A stretch of DNA of 64,000 nt from Rufibacter roseolus (GCF_017916365.1 NZ_JAFMSU010000001.1:682001-746000); one strand, 5' to 3'. Numbered from the stretch's first letter, positions 48,614 to 56,859 are shown. A program made the numbers and translations. The notes: generated from the sequence alone by a model not told the origin.

Positions 48614-49921
48614 TTACTGCACCTGCGTCTTGTCTACGCGCTTAGGCGTTTTCTTGCCCTGCACGAAGTCTTTGGCGCCCATGGCGATGGCTTTGATCAT
48701 GTTGGTCATGTGGGCCATGTCCAGGCTTTCCACCTCGTCATTCACGGAGTGGTAGAGTTTGTCCTGGTCAATCTGCACCGAGGAGATGGTGTGGGCCGGA
48801 ACGCCCAGGCGGGCCAGGGTGGCGTTGTCTGAGCGGTAGAACAGGTTCTGGCTGGGGTACGGGTCTGGGTGGAAGCTGTACGGCGTGCCTTTTACGGCCT
48901 GCTGTAGCAGCGTCCCGAAATCAGATTTCTCAAATCCGGTGATGTAGGCGCTGTTGGGTCCGAATTTGGAGCCTTTGCCTATCATCTCAATGTTGAACAT
49001 GGCCACAATCTCATCGGGGTTCAATTGCTTGGAGAAGTACTGCGACCCAAATCCGCCGATTTCCTCGGCTGTGAAGGCCACAAAAATGAGGGTGCGCTCT
49101 GGTTTAGGCTGTTTCTGGAAGTGTCTGGCCAGGGTGATCACGGCGGTAGTACCGGAGGCATCGTCATCGGCACCGTTGGCGATAGAGTCGCCTTCCACGG
49201 GTTTCATGGTGCCTATGTGGTCATAGTGGCCCGAGAATACCACGTACTCATTCGCGCGTTTGCCCGGGATCATGCCTGCCACGTTGGCGAGCGGCATTTC
49301 GTCCACATCGTTCTTGATCTCAATGTTGAAAGAGGTGACCTCGGTGAGCGGCGAGAGCACGAAAATGAGTGTGTTGCCTTTGCCCAGTTCCATCACCGGT
49401 CGGGCCTGACGGAATGAGTTGGCATAGCGCTTGAACATTTCCTGGTGCTTGGGGTGTACCATCACCAGAACGTCCTTATCCATTTTGCGGGCAGTGTTTA
49501 CCCCCTGTCTGAAATCATCGTTCTCGCCAATGAACACAGGCTTGGGGGCTTTCTCTTCCCATTCAAACTTGCGGTGCACCGTGCTGTAGAAGAACTCGTC
49601 GGGGTTCAGGCTCTGCTTGTTGAGGGTGACATCAGCTTTGCTGGGTTTCAGGGCGAACATCTTAAACTCCTGCTTGTAATCTGTGTTGCCGGTTAAAGGC
49701 TTCAACCCAATGCTCTTGAATTCAGCCGAGATAAAATCGGCGGCCTTGTCAATGCCCGGCGTGAAGGTCTGGCGGCCCATCATGTCATCGGCAGCCAGCG
49801 TGCTCACAAGGCGGGTGACGTCTTTCTGCTGAATGTTTTTCAGTTGGGTGGTTTTCTGCGCAAAGGCCCCGGCCAGCGGCAACAGGGAAAAGCAAAGGAC
49901 AATGGTTTTCTTTAGGATCAT
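48614..49921 (-). CDS. Secreted M28-family zinc aminopeptidase
   Basis: 435 residues with signal peptide ending GAFAQ. An N-terminal part with a PA-like insert (about 85-215) precedes the peptidase. Di-zinc ligands and catalytic residues are visible: VFSGHYDHIGT (His and general base Asp), GADDDASGTTAV (bridging Asp), FVAFTAEEIGGFGS (Glu pair), FNIEMIGKG (Asp replaced by Glu in NxxMIG, a variant seen in the family), and the distal His in VPAHTISSVQID. Likely a periplasmic or secreted exopeptidase that supplies amino acids. Adjacent DUF3592 gene follows on the same strand. Confidence 0.9.
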   Translation of the reverse strand: MILKKTIVLCFSLLPLAGAFAQKTTQLKNIQQKDVTRLVSTLAADDMMGRQTFTPGIDKAADFISAEFKSIGLKPLTGNTDYKQEFKMFALKPSKADVTLNKQSLNPDEFFYSTVHRKFEWEEKAPKPVFIGENDDFRQGVNTARKMDKDVLVMVHPKHQEMFKRYANSFRQARPVMELGKGNTLIFVLSPLTEVTSFNIEIKNDVDEMPLANVAGMIPGKRANEYVVFSGHYDHIGTMKPVEGDSIANGADDDASGTTAVITLARHFQKQPKPERTLIFVAFTAEEIGGFGSQYFSKQLNPDEIVAMFNIEMIGKGSKFGPNSAYITGFEKSDFGTLLQQAVKGTPYSFHPDPYPSQNLFYRSDNATLARLGVPAHTISSVQIDQDKLYHSVNDEVESLDMAHMTNMIKAIAMGAKDFVQGKKTPKRVDKTQVQ

Positions 49922-50096
49922 AGCTTGGTGAAGGTAAGGTCAAGGGCAATGTGGGGTAAAGATACTTTCTTCTGTATAACTACCGCTATTAGTCTGCCAT
50001 CGGGGTTTATTCTTACAGCTTCTTCTGGGGAGAACTGATTTGAGGCAAAAAAATCAATTGGCACCTGCCAACTGCCGCTCAGTGAAAAGCCGAAGA

Positions 50097-50140
50097 GCGT
50101 TTTAGGGCCATTTTTCAGGAAGAAGGCTTAAAAGGAAAAC
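50097..50140. repeat. IPE palindrome
   Basis: CGTTTTAGGGCCATTTTTC / GAAGAAGGCTTAAAAGG; imperfect arms. It is far (about 175 bases) from the M28 start and not at a 3' end. Confidence 0.55.
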
Positions 50141-50551
50141 GGGAAACCGGCCCGGTGGTTTTGTGGTTTGGATAGGATTTGCGGAGTGCCGCAGGAAAGG
50201 GATATCTGGCCGAAGGATAGGGGGCGGGAAAGTCTGGAAAACCTAAGGTCTTCCCTTAGAAGAGAAAAAACTGCGGGCTTTCAGGGTAGGTATTAATACT
50301 TTGCCAAGAAGCGGGTGCTGGTGTTTTTAGGCGATTTTTACGTAGAAGATGAGGGAAAGTACTGGTGGTGTTGTAACCATATTGTGCTGTTTTTGAGGCG
50401 ATTTCATGTAAAAAGGTAAAAATTTATATATATCCGGGGAGGAATACTCTGGCGCCTGGTTTCTATTTGGAGTTTGCCGGAGGATTTAAAATAATTGGAG
50501 AAAAGTCAGATGTGAACGCAACTATTCGGGCGCATTTGCGATAAAATGGAT

Positions 50552-50574
50552 TCGCCGATACATGAAATCGGCGA
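50552..50574 (+). promoter_or_regulatory. Leader hairpin upstream of the Gln/Gly-rich protein gene
   Basis: TCGCCGAT / ATCGGCGA with an ACATGAA loop, 55 bases before the ATG. It may be part of the mRNA leader; role unknown. Confidence 0.4.
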
Positions 50575-50629
50575 GCCGAGGCAGGCTGCTTCGGGAAGAA
50601 AATGATCTATACATCTAACATTTAAAATT

Positions 50630-51010
50630 ATGGAAAATCAATTTAACAACCAGCCAGGGGCTGCAGCACAGGATGCTACTTCTTACTCACAGGATTCCGG
50701 CCAAAACAGAACCGGCAGCCAACAAGGACAAGGAGGAATCTTAGGCAGCATTACCAGTGGTCTGAGCAACATTCAGGTACCACAGGCGGTTAAAAATTTA
50801 GGAACTACCGTGTCCAGCTCTTACAACGGCATGAGCACTACACAGAAAGTATTGGGCGGTGCTGCTCTGTTGGGCGCTTCTTACTGGGTAGCCAGCAAGC
50901 AAGGCTGGATTGGCCAGGGCCAAGCCAAAGTTGCCAAACTGGGCAAAAAACAAAAAGGCTCTAAAAACTCATATTCTCCTGGTCATAATGCCGGCGACTA
51001 CAGCTCTTAA
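50630..51010 (+). CDS. Small Gln/Gly/Ser-rich protein of unknown function
   Basis: 126 residues, no signal peptide. The first 40 residues are low-complexity (Gln, Asn, Gly, Ser), the middle has QVPQAVKNLGTTVSSSYNGMSTTQKVLGGAALLGASYWVAS, with one hydrophobic stretch (about 78-97) that could be a membrane helix, and the end is basic then Ser/Gly-rich. The layout (disordered head, short hydrophobic segment, Lys-rich tail) is frequent in stress-induced small proteins of this family of bacteria, but I cannot name it. Long upstream gap and a strong bidirectional terminator suggest its own unit. Confidence 0.65.
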   Translation: MENQFNNQPGAAAQDATSYSQDSGQNRTGSQQGQGGILGSITSGLSNIQVPQAVKNLGTTVSSSYNGMSTTQKVLGGAALLGASYWVASKQGWIGQGQAKVAKLGKKQKGSKNSYSPGHNAGDYSS

Positions 51011-51041
51011 GGCGGTAGCGCTTAGTAGAACCTATTACCAG

Positions 51042-51086
51042 AAACAGAAAAGCCGTTCACTAATTAGTGAACGGCTTTTCTGTTTT
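51042..51086. terminator. Bidirectional terminator, perfect 22-bp arms
   Basis: Arms AAACAGAAAAGCCGTTCAC... and the exact complement GTGAACGGCTTTTCTGTTT around the centre TAATTA, with T-runs on both sides. It serves both convergent genes; no IPE is adjacent here. Confidence 0.9.
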
Positions 51087-51104
51087 ATAGCTGGTTGGAA
51101 ACGT

Positions 51105-52472
51105 TTATCTGCTGTTCCGTCCGCCGGGGGAGTTTCTGCCGCCGCCGCTGCGGTTGCCTCCCTGGCCCTGTTCTGTTCTGCCGCCGCTGTTCTGGCTACT
51201 GCCACTGCGCCGCTGTTCAGGGCGTCTGTTGCCGCCCTGGCCACCGCCTCTTGGGCCATGGCTCTGACCTCCGCCGCCGGCACTTTTGCGGGCTGCTTTA
51301 TCGGTGCCTTTGCCACCGGCCAGGGGCAGTTTGGTATAGTCTACGTGGAAAGGCTGGTCTTCCTCTACCGGAATAGTCTGTTTGGTGAGTTTCTCAATAT
51401 CACGCAGGTACGGGAGCTCGGTATCGTCGCAGAAAGAAAGTGCCATACCCTCGGCACCTGCCCGGCCCGTGCGGCCTATGCGGTGCACGTAGGTTTCTGG
51501 TTCGTTGGGCAGGTCTACGTTGATCACGTGCGTTAAATCATCCACGTCAATCCCGCGGGCCGCAATGTCAGTCGCCACCAAGGCTTTGAGCTCATGGTTT
51601 TTGAACTGCGTGAGCGCTTTTACGCGGGTGCTCTGGGCTTTGTCTCCGTGGATGGACTGCGCCGAGATGCCTACTTTGGAGAGTTCCTTGGCAATGCGGT
51701 CGGCACCGTGTTTGGTACGGGAGAAAACCAACGCTCGCTGGATCTCATCTCCTTTGAGCAGATGCTTCAACAAGGCCCGTTTGGTGGTTTTATCCACGAA
51801 ATATACTTTCTGGGCGATTTTCTCAGCGGTGCTGGAAACCGGGGTCACCTCTACGTACACAGGCTCGCGCAGAATGCTGGCAGAAAGTTTCTGGATTTCC
51901 TGCGGCATGGTGGCCGAGAACAAAAGGGTCTGGCGGTGCGCCGGAATCTGCGCGATAACCTTGCGTACGTCATGGATAAAGCCCATGTCCAGCATACGGT
52001 CGGCCTCGTCAAGAATGAAGGTCTCAATGTGTTTCAGAGACAAAAGCCCCTGGTTCATGAGGTCCAGCAATCGGCCCGGAGTGGCCACCACAATGTCTAC
52101 GCCGCGTTTGATCTGCTCTACCTGCGGTACCTGACCCACGCCGCCAAACACCACCGTGTGTTTGATCTTGGTGTACCGGCCGTAGGCGTTGATGCTGTCG
52201 CCAATCTGCAAAGCCAGTTCCCGGGTAGGGGTAAGGATGAGCGCCCTGATAGCCTTGGCCGGATGGGCCGGACCTGCCTCGTGCAGGCGCTGCAACAGCG
52301 GCAAGCTGAAGGCGGCGGTTTTCCCGGTCCCGGTCTGGGCACAGCCCAACAGGTCATCGCCATTTAAAACCGGCGGGATGGCTTGTTCCTGGATGGGAGT
52401 AGGGGTGGTGTATCCCTCTTCCTGCAGGGCCTGCAGCAGAGGTTCTATTAAATTGAGTTCTGAAAAAGTCAT
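51105..52472 (-). CDS. DEAD-box RNA helicase (RhlE-like)
   Basis: 455 residues from the ATG at 52472 (product [16 protein letters not shown]); the open frame continues through a promoter and an IPE and is not coding there. Motifs: Q motif [73 protein letters not shown]. The last 70 residues are an Arg/Gly/Ser-rich tail ([21 protein letters not shown]), a typical RNA-binding extension. Likely roles are ribosome assembly, RNA decay or cold adaptation. A leader of about 70 bases would be expected from the promoter position. Confidence 0.92.
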   Translation of the reverse strand: MTFSELNLIEPLLQALQEEGYTTPTPIQEQAIPPVLNGDDLLGCAQTGTGKTAAFSLPLLQRLHEAGPAHPAKAIRALILTPTRELALQIGDSINAYGRYTKIKHTVVFGGVGQVPQVEQIKRGVDIVVATPGRLLDLMNQGLLSLKHIETFILDEADRMLDMGFIHDVRKVIAQIPAHRQTLLFSATMPQEIQKLSASILREPVYVEVTPVSSTAEKIAQKVYFVDKTTKRALLKHLLKGDEIQRALVFSRTKHGADRIAKELSKVGISAQSIHGDKAQSTRVKALTQFKNHELKALVATDIAARGIDVDDLTHVINVDLPNEPETYVHRIGRTGRAGAEGMALSFCDDTELPYLRDIEKLTKQTIPVEEDQPFHVDYTKLPLAGGKGTDKAARKSAGGGGQSHGPRGGGQGGNRRPEQRRSGSSQNSGGRTEQGQGGNRSGGGRNSPGGRNSR

Positions 52473-52550
52473 TCTGAATTGTAACGGCCGTAAGCTTTGG
52501 CCAGGCATGAAAAAAAGACGCGGCGAAATGGCGCCCGTCATTAGAAGACA

Positions 52551-52558
52551 CAAAGATA
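52551..52558 (-). promoter_or_regulatory. Predicted -7 box of the DEAD-box helicase gene (TATCTTTG)
   Basis: TATCTTTG on the minus strand with a TTG 18 bases further upstream. The leader of about 70 bases is long for this window, as often in cold-inducible helicases. Confidence 0.55.
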
Positions 52559-52577
52559 GGTAAAAAGATTCAGTCTC

Positions 52578-52615
52578 AATTTTAGGCCTATTTTCAGGAA
52601 AAAGGCTTTGAAACA
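52578..52615. repeat. IPE palindrome upstream of the helicase promoter
   Basis: AATTTTAGGCCTATTTTCA / GGAAAAAGGCTTTGAAAC. Between two divergent 5' ends; overlaps the place of the -33 region of the helicase promoter. Confidence 0.65.
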
Positions 52616-52732
52616 GATAACCGCTTGCAAGAGGCGCCATAGCGAAGGCAACCTTGGGGCCTGAAAATCGGTTTATACTAGTCCACGTGAGGGCGCTTGA
52701 GGAGAAAGGAACACGCTTAACCAGAGTAAACT

Positions 52733-53257
52733 ATGGAACAAGACAACACTGCAAGAGGGCTTGACAATACCCCCAGGCGGACTAAGAAAACGAAGAAGGC
52801 GTCTAAGAAAAGATTAAACAAATGGCTGAGATCCGGACTTAGCGGACTGGCAGGCGCCATGGCCGTAACGGTACTGCACGAGACCGTGCGCCGCTTCTAC
52901 CCCAACGCCCCCCGGATGGATATTCTGGGGATGCGGGCCATTGCCAAAGGCCTGCGCTACGCGGGCCAAACCCCACCCGATGACGATCAACTGCACACCT
53001 TGTCTTTACTAGGCGATATTGTCTCCAACGGCTTGTACTACAGCCTCAGTGGCGGTGGCAAAATGGCCCTTTGGCGCGGCACCATTCTGGGTGCGGCCGC
53101 CGGCGTAGGCGGGGTAATATTGCCTGGCCCGATGGGCTTAGGCGTAGCCCCCAGCGGAAGAACCAAAGAGACCCAGGCCCTCACCATCGGCTATTACCTG
53201 GTAGCCGGTGTAGTAGCCGGCGCCGTGGCCAAGTGGCTGCGGAAGGTGAAGGTGTAG
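52733..53257 (+). CDS. Small integral membrane protein, unknown function
   Basis: 174 residues. A very basic N-terminus (RRTKKTKKASKKRLNKWLRSG), then hydrophobic segments LSGLAGAMAVTVLHETVRRF (about 38-55), GTILGAAAGVGGVILPGPMGLG (about 118-138) and LTIGYYLVAGVVAGAVAKWL (about 150-170). Between them APRMDILGMRAIAKGLRYAG and an acidic DD loop. Charged tails suggest an inner-membrane protein with cytoplasmic N-terminus. Similar ones are common as hypotheticals in Cytophagales; no function known to me. Ends 24 bases before a perfect IPE. Confidence 0.75.
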   Translation: MEQDNTARGLDNTPRRTKKTKKASKKRLNKWLRSGLSGLAGAMAVTVLHETVRRFYPNAPRMDILGMRAIAKGLRYAGQTPPDDDQLHTLSLLGDIVSNGLYYSLSGGGKMALWRGTILGAAAGVGGVILPGPMGLGVAPSGRTKETQALTIGYYLVAGVVAGAVAKWLRKVKV

Positions 53258-53280
53258 AAGACCCAGGGATACATCATATA

Positions 53281-53330
53281 AAAAGGCGTTTAGAGGCTGT
53301 TTTCATTGAAACAGCCTCTAAACGCCTTTT
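53281..53330. repeat. IPE palindrome, perfect 22-bp arms
   Basis: AAAAGGCGTTTAGAGGCTG... / ...CAGCCTCTAAACGCCTTTT around TTTTCATTGAAA. Lies between convergent genes; with flanking A- and T-runs it could act as a two-way terminator. The same outer stem (GCGTTTAGAG) is used in the copy at 22181. Confidence 0.92.
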
Positions 53331-53352
53331 GTATTTCTTACTTCCTAGGTCC

Positions 53353-53529
53353 TTACTTCTTACGGCCGGAACCGCTTTTCTTGCCGCCGCCGTCTTGTTT
53401 GTTCACAGTGGCCCAGGCGCGCTTCTCGGCTTCTTCTTCACTGATGCCACGTTTCTCGTAGCTTTCCTCAATGTGTTGGGCCTGCCTTTTCTGTTTGTCA
53501 GTGTAGGCGGATTTATCTCCTTGTGGCAT
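53353..53529 (-). CDS. 58-residue basic protein (MPQGDKSAYT..., plasmid-stabilisation-like family)
   Basis: A short gene easily missed: product begins MPQGDKSAYTDKQKRQA, continues with SYEKRGISEEEAEKRAWATV and ends GGGKKSGSGRKK. This pattern (PxGDKSxYTxKQ, RGxSxxEAExRAWATVN, GGGKKSGSG) is a conserved small-protein family of many Bacteroidota and Proteobacteria, sometimes labelled plasmid stabilisation protein, with no proven role. The start is supported by an AGGAG ribosome-binding sequence eight bases upstream, unusual here. It is convergent with the membrane protein gene at 52733. Confidence 0.8.
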   Translation of the reverse strand: MPQGDKSAYTDKQKRQAQHIEESYEKRGISEEEAEKRAWATVNKQDGGGKKSGSGRKK

Positions 53530-53649
53530 AAGAAACTCCTTTCTGTTTAGGTTTAGACTTTCAGTTCTTATACGATTGTGTGCCGGAAAGAACGATGCTC
53601 TTTTCTACCGCAAAGAATCTGAGAAGGCTAAATCAATCTTAATATTGAG

Positions 53650-55155
53650 TCAAGGCTTGCAATTGCAGAGGACCTCGCGCTTAATGGGAGCGGTTTTGTA
53701 GTCTGGCAGGGTGAATTCCTTCATGTAGATCACATTCAGTTCATTGATCTGCTCAGGCTTGGGATGGGTCTCGTTCCAGCGGCGGATGAGGTAAAAACAG
53801 TAGTAAGGCCGCATGTACTCATTGGGCACGAACAGGTAGTTCTCTGAGTATTTGCGCCAGCGGTCGTTTTTGAATAGACTCATCACGGAGGCTGGTTTCA
53901 CGGTATCGGGCTCTTTGCCTTGCTGGTTCAGGTCTACTTTGCGTTGGTTGTTGGTAAAACCTTCCAGAACATACCAGCCATCGTCTTTGAAAACATTGGG
54001 AGCGAACATGCTCCAGTTCTGGTCTAGCCGCGGCACCAACGCGGCCCATTGTATCTGGGCCGGTATCTGGAAATACGGTTTACCCAGGGTGCTCAGGTTC
54101 CACCACAAGGCCAGAATGAGCGCCACCAGCACCACGCCTTCGCGCAGGTACCTAAGCGGAAAGCTTTCTGCCCACCGGGGCGAGTTCCACTTCAACTGTA
54201 CATCAATCTCCAAAGGAGAGCGCATGCCTTTGCCGGCCCGGGCCCAACGTTTATGCACCCGTTTATAACCAGAACGCAGGTAGCGGTCAACGGTATCCAT
54301 CACCGGGGTGGGCAGCAACCCAATGACCGCCGAGATACTGATGAGGTAAAACAGGCCCACAAACAAAGACAAACTGATGCCTATGTGCAGACCTATGATG
54401 GTCCCAATGAACAGCATCCTGAACCAGGTGGTACGCCACGGAATGAGTAATACAAGCGGCAGCCATAACTCCATAAAGTAGGTAGCGTGCGTGAGGAACT
54501 TCATTAGCTCAGGGAATTGGTAGAGGATGCGGCCGCCCGGCATCAGGATCTGGTCCAGGCTGAGGGCATAGTAAAGAGCAGTACCATCAGTGGTCCAGTC
54601 GGGGCCGCTTTTGAGCAGGGCAGTGAACACGTATACCCAGGCAACCTGCAGCAGGTAGGCTCCGGTAGCCATGCTCAGGTAATGCGGTGTGGTCTCGGAG
54701 GTGAGGGAACGGCGCGCATCCACAGAGTAATGGCGGTGCCAGGGCAGGAACATCCCCCAGAATAGGAGCATCCGCAACAGACTGTCCCCTGACTGGGTGA
54801 TCAACGGATTGCGGTTCTGGACCGAAAGCAGCAGAATCCAGGATACGAAAGTGGCCCAACGTGTGTGATAGCCCAGCAACAGGCAGATAGCGGCCGCGCC
54901 GGCTATGATAAACAGAACCAGCTCAAACTGCCACAGGCCGCTTAGGGCATGAAAAGAGAAGAAGTACTGGTTCCAGGCATTGGCATGGAGCACATGTAAG
55001 GGCAGCACCCCCATGTTGGAATAGTGCGCCTCCAGATCAGAAGCCCTGATGCCAATGTCCAGCAACAGTACACTGGCTACCCAGATCCGCATAAAAGAGA
55101 GTGCCCGGGTATCTGTATAGAATACACGATGCAGATACTGTATAAGTAGATGCAT
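53650..55155 (-). CDS. HTTM-domain membrane protein (vitamin K carboxylase-related)
   Basis: 501 residues from the ATG at 55155 (a TTG upstream lies in a terminator). About ten helices form the HTTM domain: FMRIWVASVLLLDIGIRASDLEAHYSNMGVLP, LLLGYHTRWATFVSWILLLSVQNRNPLI, GGDSLLRMLLFWGMFLPWHRHYSVD-like (here TQSGDSLLRMLLFWGMFLPWHRHYS), and THATYFMELWLPLVLLIPWR. The motif NP.(I/L)...GD.LLR is shared with HTTM and the carboxylase. A C-terminal soluble region of about 180 residues (WSMFAPNVFKDDGWYVLEGF) follows. Vitamin K carboxylases carboxylate glutamate, but whether bacterial HTTM proteins do so is unknown. A DCC-type oxidoreductase gene is close by. Confidence 0.87.
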   Translation of the reverse strand: MHLLIQYLHRVFYTDTRALSFMRIWVASVLLLDIGIRASDLEAHYSNMGVLPLHVLHANAWNQYFFSFHALSGLWQFELVLFIIAGAAAICLLLGYHTRWATFVSWILLLSVQNRNPLITQSGDSLLRMLLFWGMFLPWHRHYSVDARRSLTSETTPHYLSMATGAYLLQVAWVYVFTALLKSGPDWTTDGTALYYALSLDQILMPGGRILYQFPELMKFLTHATYFMELWLPLVLLIPWRTTWFRMLFIGTIIGLHIGISLSLFVGLFYLISISAVIGLLPTPVMDTVDRYLRSGYKRVHKRWARAGKGMRSPLEIDVQLKWNSPRWAESFPLRYLREGVVLVALILALWWNLSTLGKPYFQIPAQIQWAALVPRLDQNWSMFAPNVFKDDGWYVLEGFTNNQRKVDLNQQGKEPDTVKPASVMSLFKNDRWRKYSENYLFVPNEYMRPYYCFYLIRRWNETHPKPEQINELNVIYMKEFTLPDYKTAPIKREVLCNCKP

Positions 55156-55183
55156 AGAGTCTGTGAATTGGTGGAAGGGAAAA

Positions 55184-55218
55184 CAGAAAAGGCAAAACCC
55201 TGGGGTCTTGCCTTTCTG
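55184..55218 (-). terminator. Terminator after the Gly/Thr-repeat lipoprotein gene
   Basis: AGAAAAGGCAAAACCC / GGGTCTTGCCTTTCT with a two-base loop (three mismatches). Immediately precedes the HTTM gene start. Confidence 0.65.
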
Positions 55219-55256
55219 CAATACATTACGTTACAAAGAACGTTTATTGAAAACTA

Positions 55257-55655
55257 CTAGCGGCTAGTAGTAGTGCCTGTGGTTGTGCCGGTTGTAGAAC
55301 CAGTTGTGCCAGTAGTTCCAGTGGTGGTTCCGGTAGTAGTACCAGTTGTAGTTCCGGTGGTTGTGCCAGTAGTGGTACCAGTAGTTCCGGTAGTTGTGCC
55401 AGTAGTGGTACCAGTAGTTCCGGTTGTACCGGTAGTAGTTCCAGTAGTGGTGCCGGTGGTAGTACCAGTAGTAGTACCAGTGGTTCCAGAAGTTGTGCCA
55501 GTAGTGCCGGAGGTAGTTCCGGTAGTACCAGACTCAGTGCTCATATCTGTGGATGTAGTATCCGTGGTTGTCTCAGAAGCGCCTGAGCAAGAAGTTAGTG
55601 CCGAGGCTGCTACAAATGCGGCAACTGCGAACATGTTTACAAAAGTCTTTTTCAT
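55257..55655 (-). CDS. Gly/Thr low-complexity repeat lipoprotein
   Basis: 132 residues. Lipoprotein signal with lipobox LTSC (Cys23), a short spacer SGASETTTDTTSTDMSTES, and then about 85 residues made only of Gly, Thr and a few Ser in GTT, TGTT and GTTTGTT units to the end (TTSR). At DNA level these are short direct repeats (ACT/GGT-rich units in multiples of three), so length may vary between strains without frameshifts. Such lipoproteins might form a surface brush or a stress-induced coat; no evidence beyond composition. The opposite strand is also open (PVVVPVV-like), a consequence of the repeat. Confidence 0.78.
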   Translation of the reverse strand: MKKTFVNMFAVAAFVAASALTSCSGASETTTDTTSTDMSTESGTTGTTSGTTGTTSGTTGTTTGTTTGTTTGTTTGTTGTTGTTTGTTTGTTGTTTGTTTGTTTGTTTGTTTGTTGTTGSTTGTTTGTTTSR

Positions 55656-55789
55656 AGTTTTGACAGGTTAATGAATGGTTATTATTTGGTTTCCCTTTTC
55701 AAGTTCATCTTTTACGCACGCTTCTTAGAAAGGTGCCATGTTTTCATCAAAAATTATTCATAACGAGAGAAAATCTTTAACTGGCGTTG

Positions 55790-55796
55790 TATCTTG
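55790..55796 (+). promoter_or_regulatory. Predicted -7 box of the DCC gene (TATCTTG)
   Basis: TATCTTG about 42 bases before the ATG; one base shorter than the consensus TAnnTTTG. Confidence 0.4.
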
Positions 55797-55837
55797 TGCG
55801 TACCACTTCAGGGATCACGCCACCAAACCAAGCCTTT

Positions 55838-56239
55838 ATGCTGCCTTCCTCTCCAACTATCCTCTTTGACGGTGTCTGCAACCTTTGTAACGGATTTGTG
55901 CAGTTTGTGATCAATAATGATCCAAAAAGTTATTTCAAATTTGCCTCTTTGCAGTCTGACACAGGCCAGCAGGTATTAAAGGCTCATGGTTTACCAACGG
56001 AGCAATTCAAGAGTGTATTGTTGCTAGAAGACGGAAAAATCTATACCCGGTCTGCCGCGGCCCTGCGCATTGTGCGTCGTTTAAGCGGCGGATGGGCTGG
56101 TTTGTACGTGTTTGTCTTAATGCCGAAGTTTCTCCGTGACCCCTTGTATGATTGGGTTTCTAAGAACCGGTACCGTTGGTTCGGTCAGCAGGAGAGTTGT
56201 ATGTTGCCTACGCCGGAGTTGAAAGCTCGTTTTCTTTGA
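55838..56239 (+). CDS. DCC-family thiol-disulfide oxidoreductase (DUF393)
   Basis: 133 residues from the ATG at 55838 (the frame is open 17 codons further up). Thioredoxin-like fold with the DCC motif: FDGVCNLCNGFVQF, with Asp11, Cys14 and Cys17 as the redox CxxC. YFKFASLQSDTGQQVL and IYTRSAAALRIVRRLSGGWAGLYVFVLMPKFLRDPLYDWVSKNRYRWFG are standard for DUF393. Cytosolic or membrane-peripheral. Members are often found near HTTM/vitamin K carboxylase-like genes, one of which lies 0.7 kb away, though the two are divergent and not in one operon. Confidence 0.9.
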   Translation: MLPSSPTILFDGVCNLCNGFVQFVINNDPKSYFKFASLQSDTGQQVLKAHGLPTEQFKSVLLLEDGKIYTRSAAALRIVRRLSGGWAGLYVFVLMPKFLRDPLYDWVSKNRYRWFGQQESCMLPTPELKARFL

Positions 56240-56538
56240 TTTTTTCTTGAGCTTTTGTTGATTGTAGTTGGTTTGCGCGGATAATTGCCTTTCTGTTTAT
56301 TTTCTTGTGTTTGCGTAGTCCGCTTTCGCTGGCGTGGTGCCGCTGTTTACGCGGGTGCATAAATTTGATTGTTGCATGGCTGGGCTCCGTGCGCTCACGG
56401 CCGCGAGGCCCCGCCTTCCGGCCTCGCGCTGCGCCAGCTTCCTTTGCTCCTTTCAGTCGCAATGCCTCACGGCACCGAAACCTGACAAGGCGCTCCACCG
56501 AAAGGCTGGAATTGGGAATGCGCCGGCGGGAAGGCCAC

Positions 56539-56571
56539 AGACCTCACAGGTTTTGAAAACCTATGAGGTCT
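56539..56571. repeat. ACCTCACAGGTTTT palindrome, second copy
   Basis: AGACCTCACAGGTTTT / AAAACCTATGAGGTCT, one mismatch compared with 47867-47899. Confidence 0.8.
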
Positions 56572-56585
56572 CCTATTTATGACAT

Positions 56586-56650
56586 GGTTCAAGTCTGTGA
56601 CTTGGACCACCATGGCCGGCAGTTTGTAACTGCCGTGAGGCGCTAATCTC
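56586..56650. repeat. Tandem small palindromes, second tract
   Basis: GGTTCAAG/CTTGGACC, GGCAGTTTGTAACTGCC and TGAGGCGCTAATCTCA, the same order as at 42109-42175 with changed but still pairing arms. Confidence 0.75.
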
Positions 56651-56859
56651 ATAGGACCGTGTGCTGATCTGCTGGCGCGAGCCTCCGGCTCGTGTCCGGA
56701 GGCATTCCAGAAAAGCTTTTCTAAAAGTAGTGTGGAGTTTTGATCAACCAACACCACCTTTCTGTCTTTACTTAGCATCAAGATTTCTGAACTACGCTTA
56801 CTAACCGTAAAGTCTTTTTTTAAAGGAGGAGAGGAGGAAGAGGTATCTGCTGACTTCCT

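Larger units (their letters stand above)
49922..50629. other. Long gap (708 bases) before the Gln/Gly-rich small protein
   Basis: Holds an IPE at 50097-50140 and two weaker look-alikes near 50320 and 50385, and the leader hairpin at 50552-50574. No tRNA, and no open frame with convincing composition. It must contain promoters for the divergent M28 and 50630 genes, but no TAnnTTTG box stands out. A possible 19-codon micro-frame at 50546 is not supported. Confidence 0.6.

Noticed and set aside
50546-50605. 19-codon micro-frame in the leader of the Gln/Gly-rich protein gene
   Set aside because: Too short, with no ribosome-binding sequence and made largely by a hairpin; no basis to call a leader peptide.
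52473-52640. N-terminal extension of the DEAD-box helicase
   Set aside because: Contains a promoter-like TATCTTTG and an IPE; the ATG at 52472 gives the usual N-terminus.
55273-55671. 132-codon open frame of Pro-Val repeats opposite the Gly/Thr lipoprotein
   Set aside because: It is the reverse strand of the repeat; it lacks a signal, and the minus-strand frame has a proper lipobox and terminator.
56305-56556. 83- and 82-codon overlapping open frames in the GC-rich tract
   Set aside because: Arg/Pro/Ser-rich readings of repeat DNA in two frames at once, without start context.
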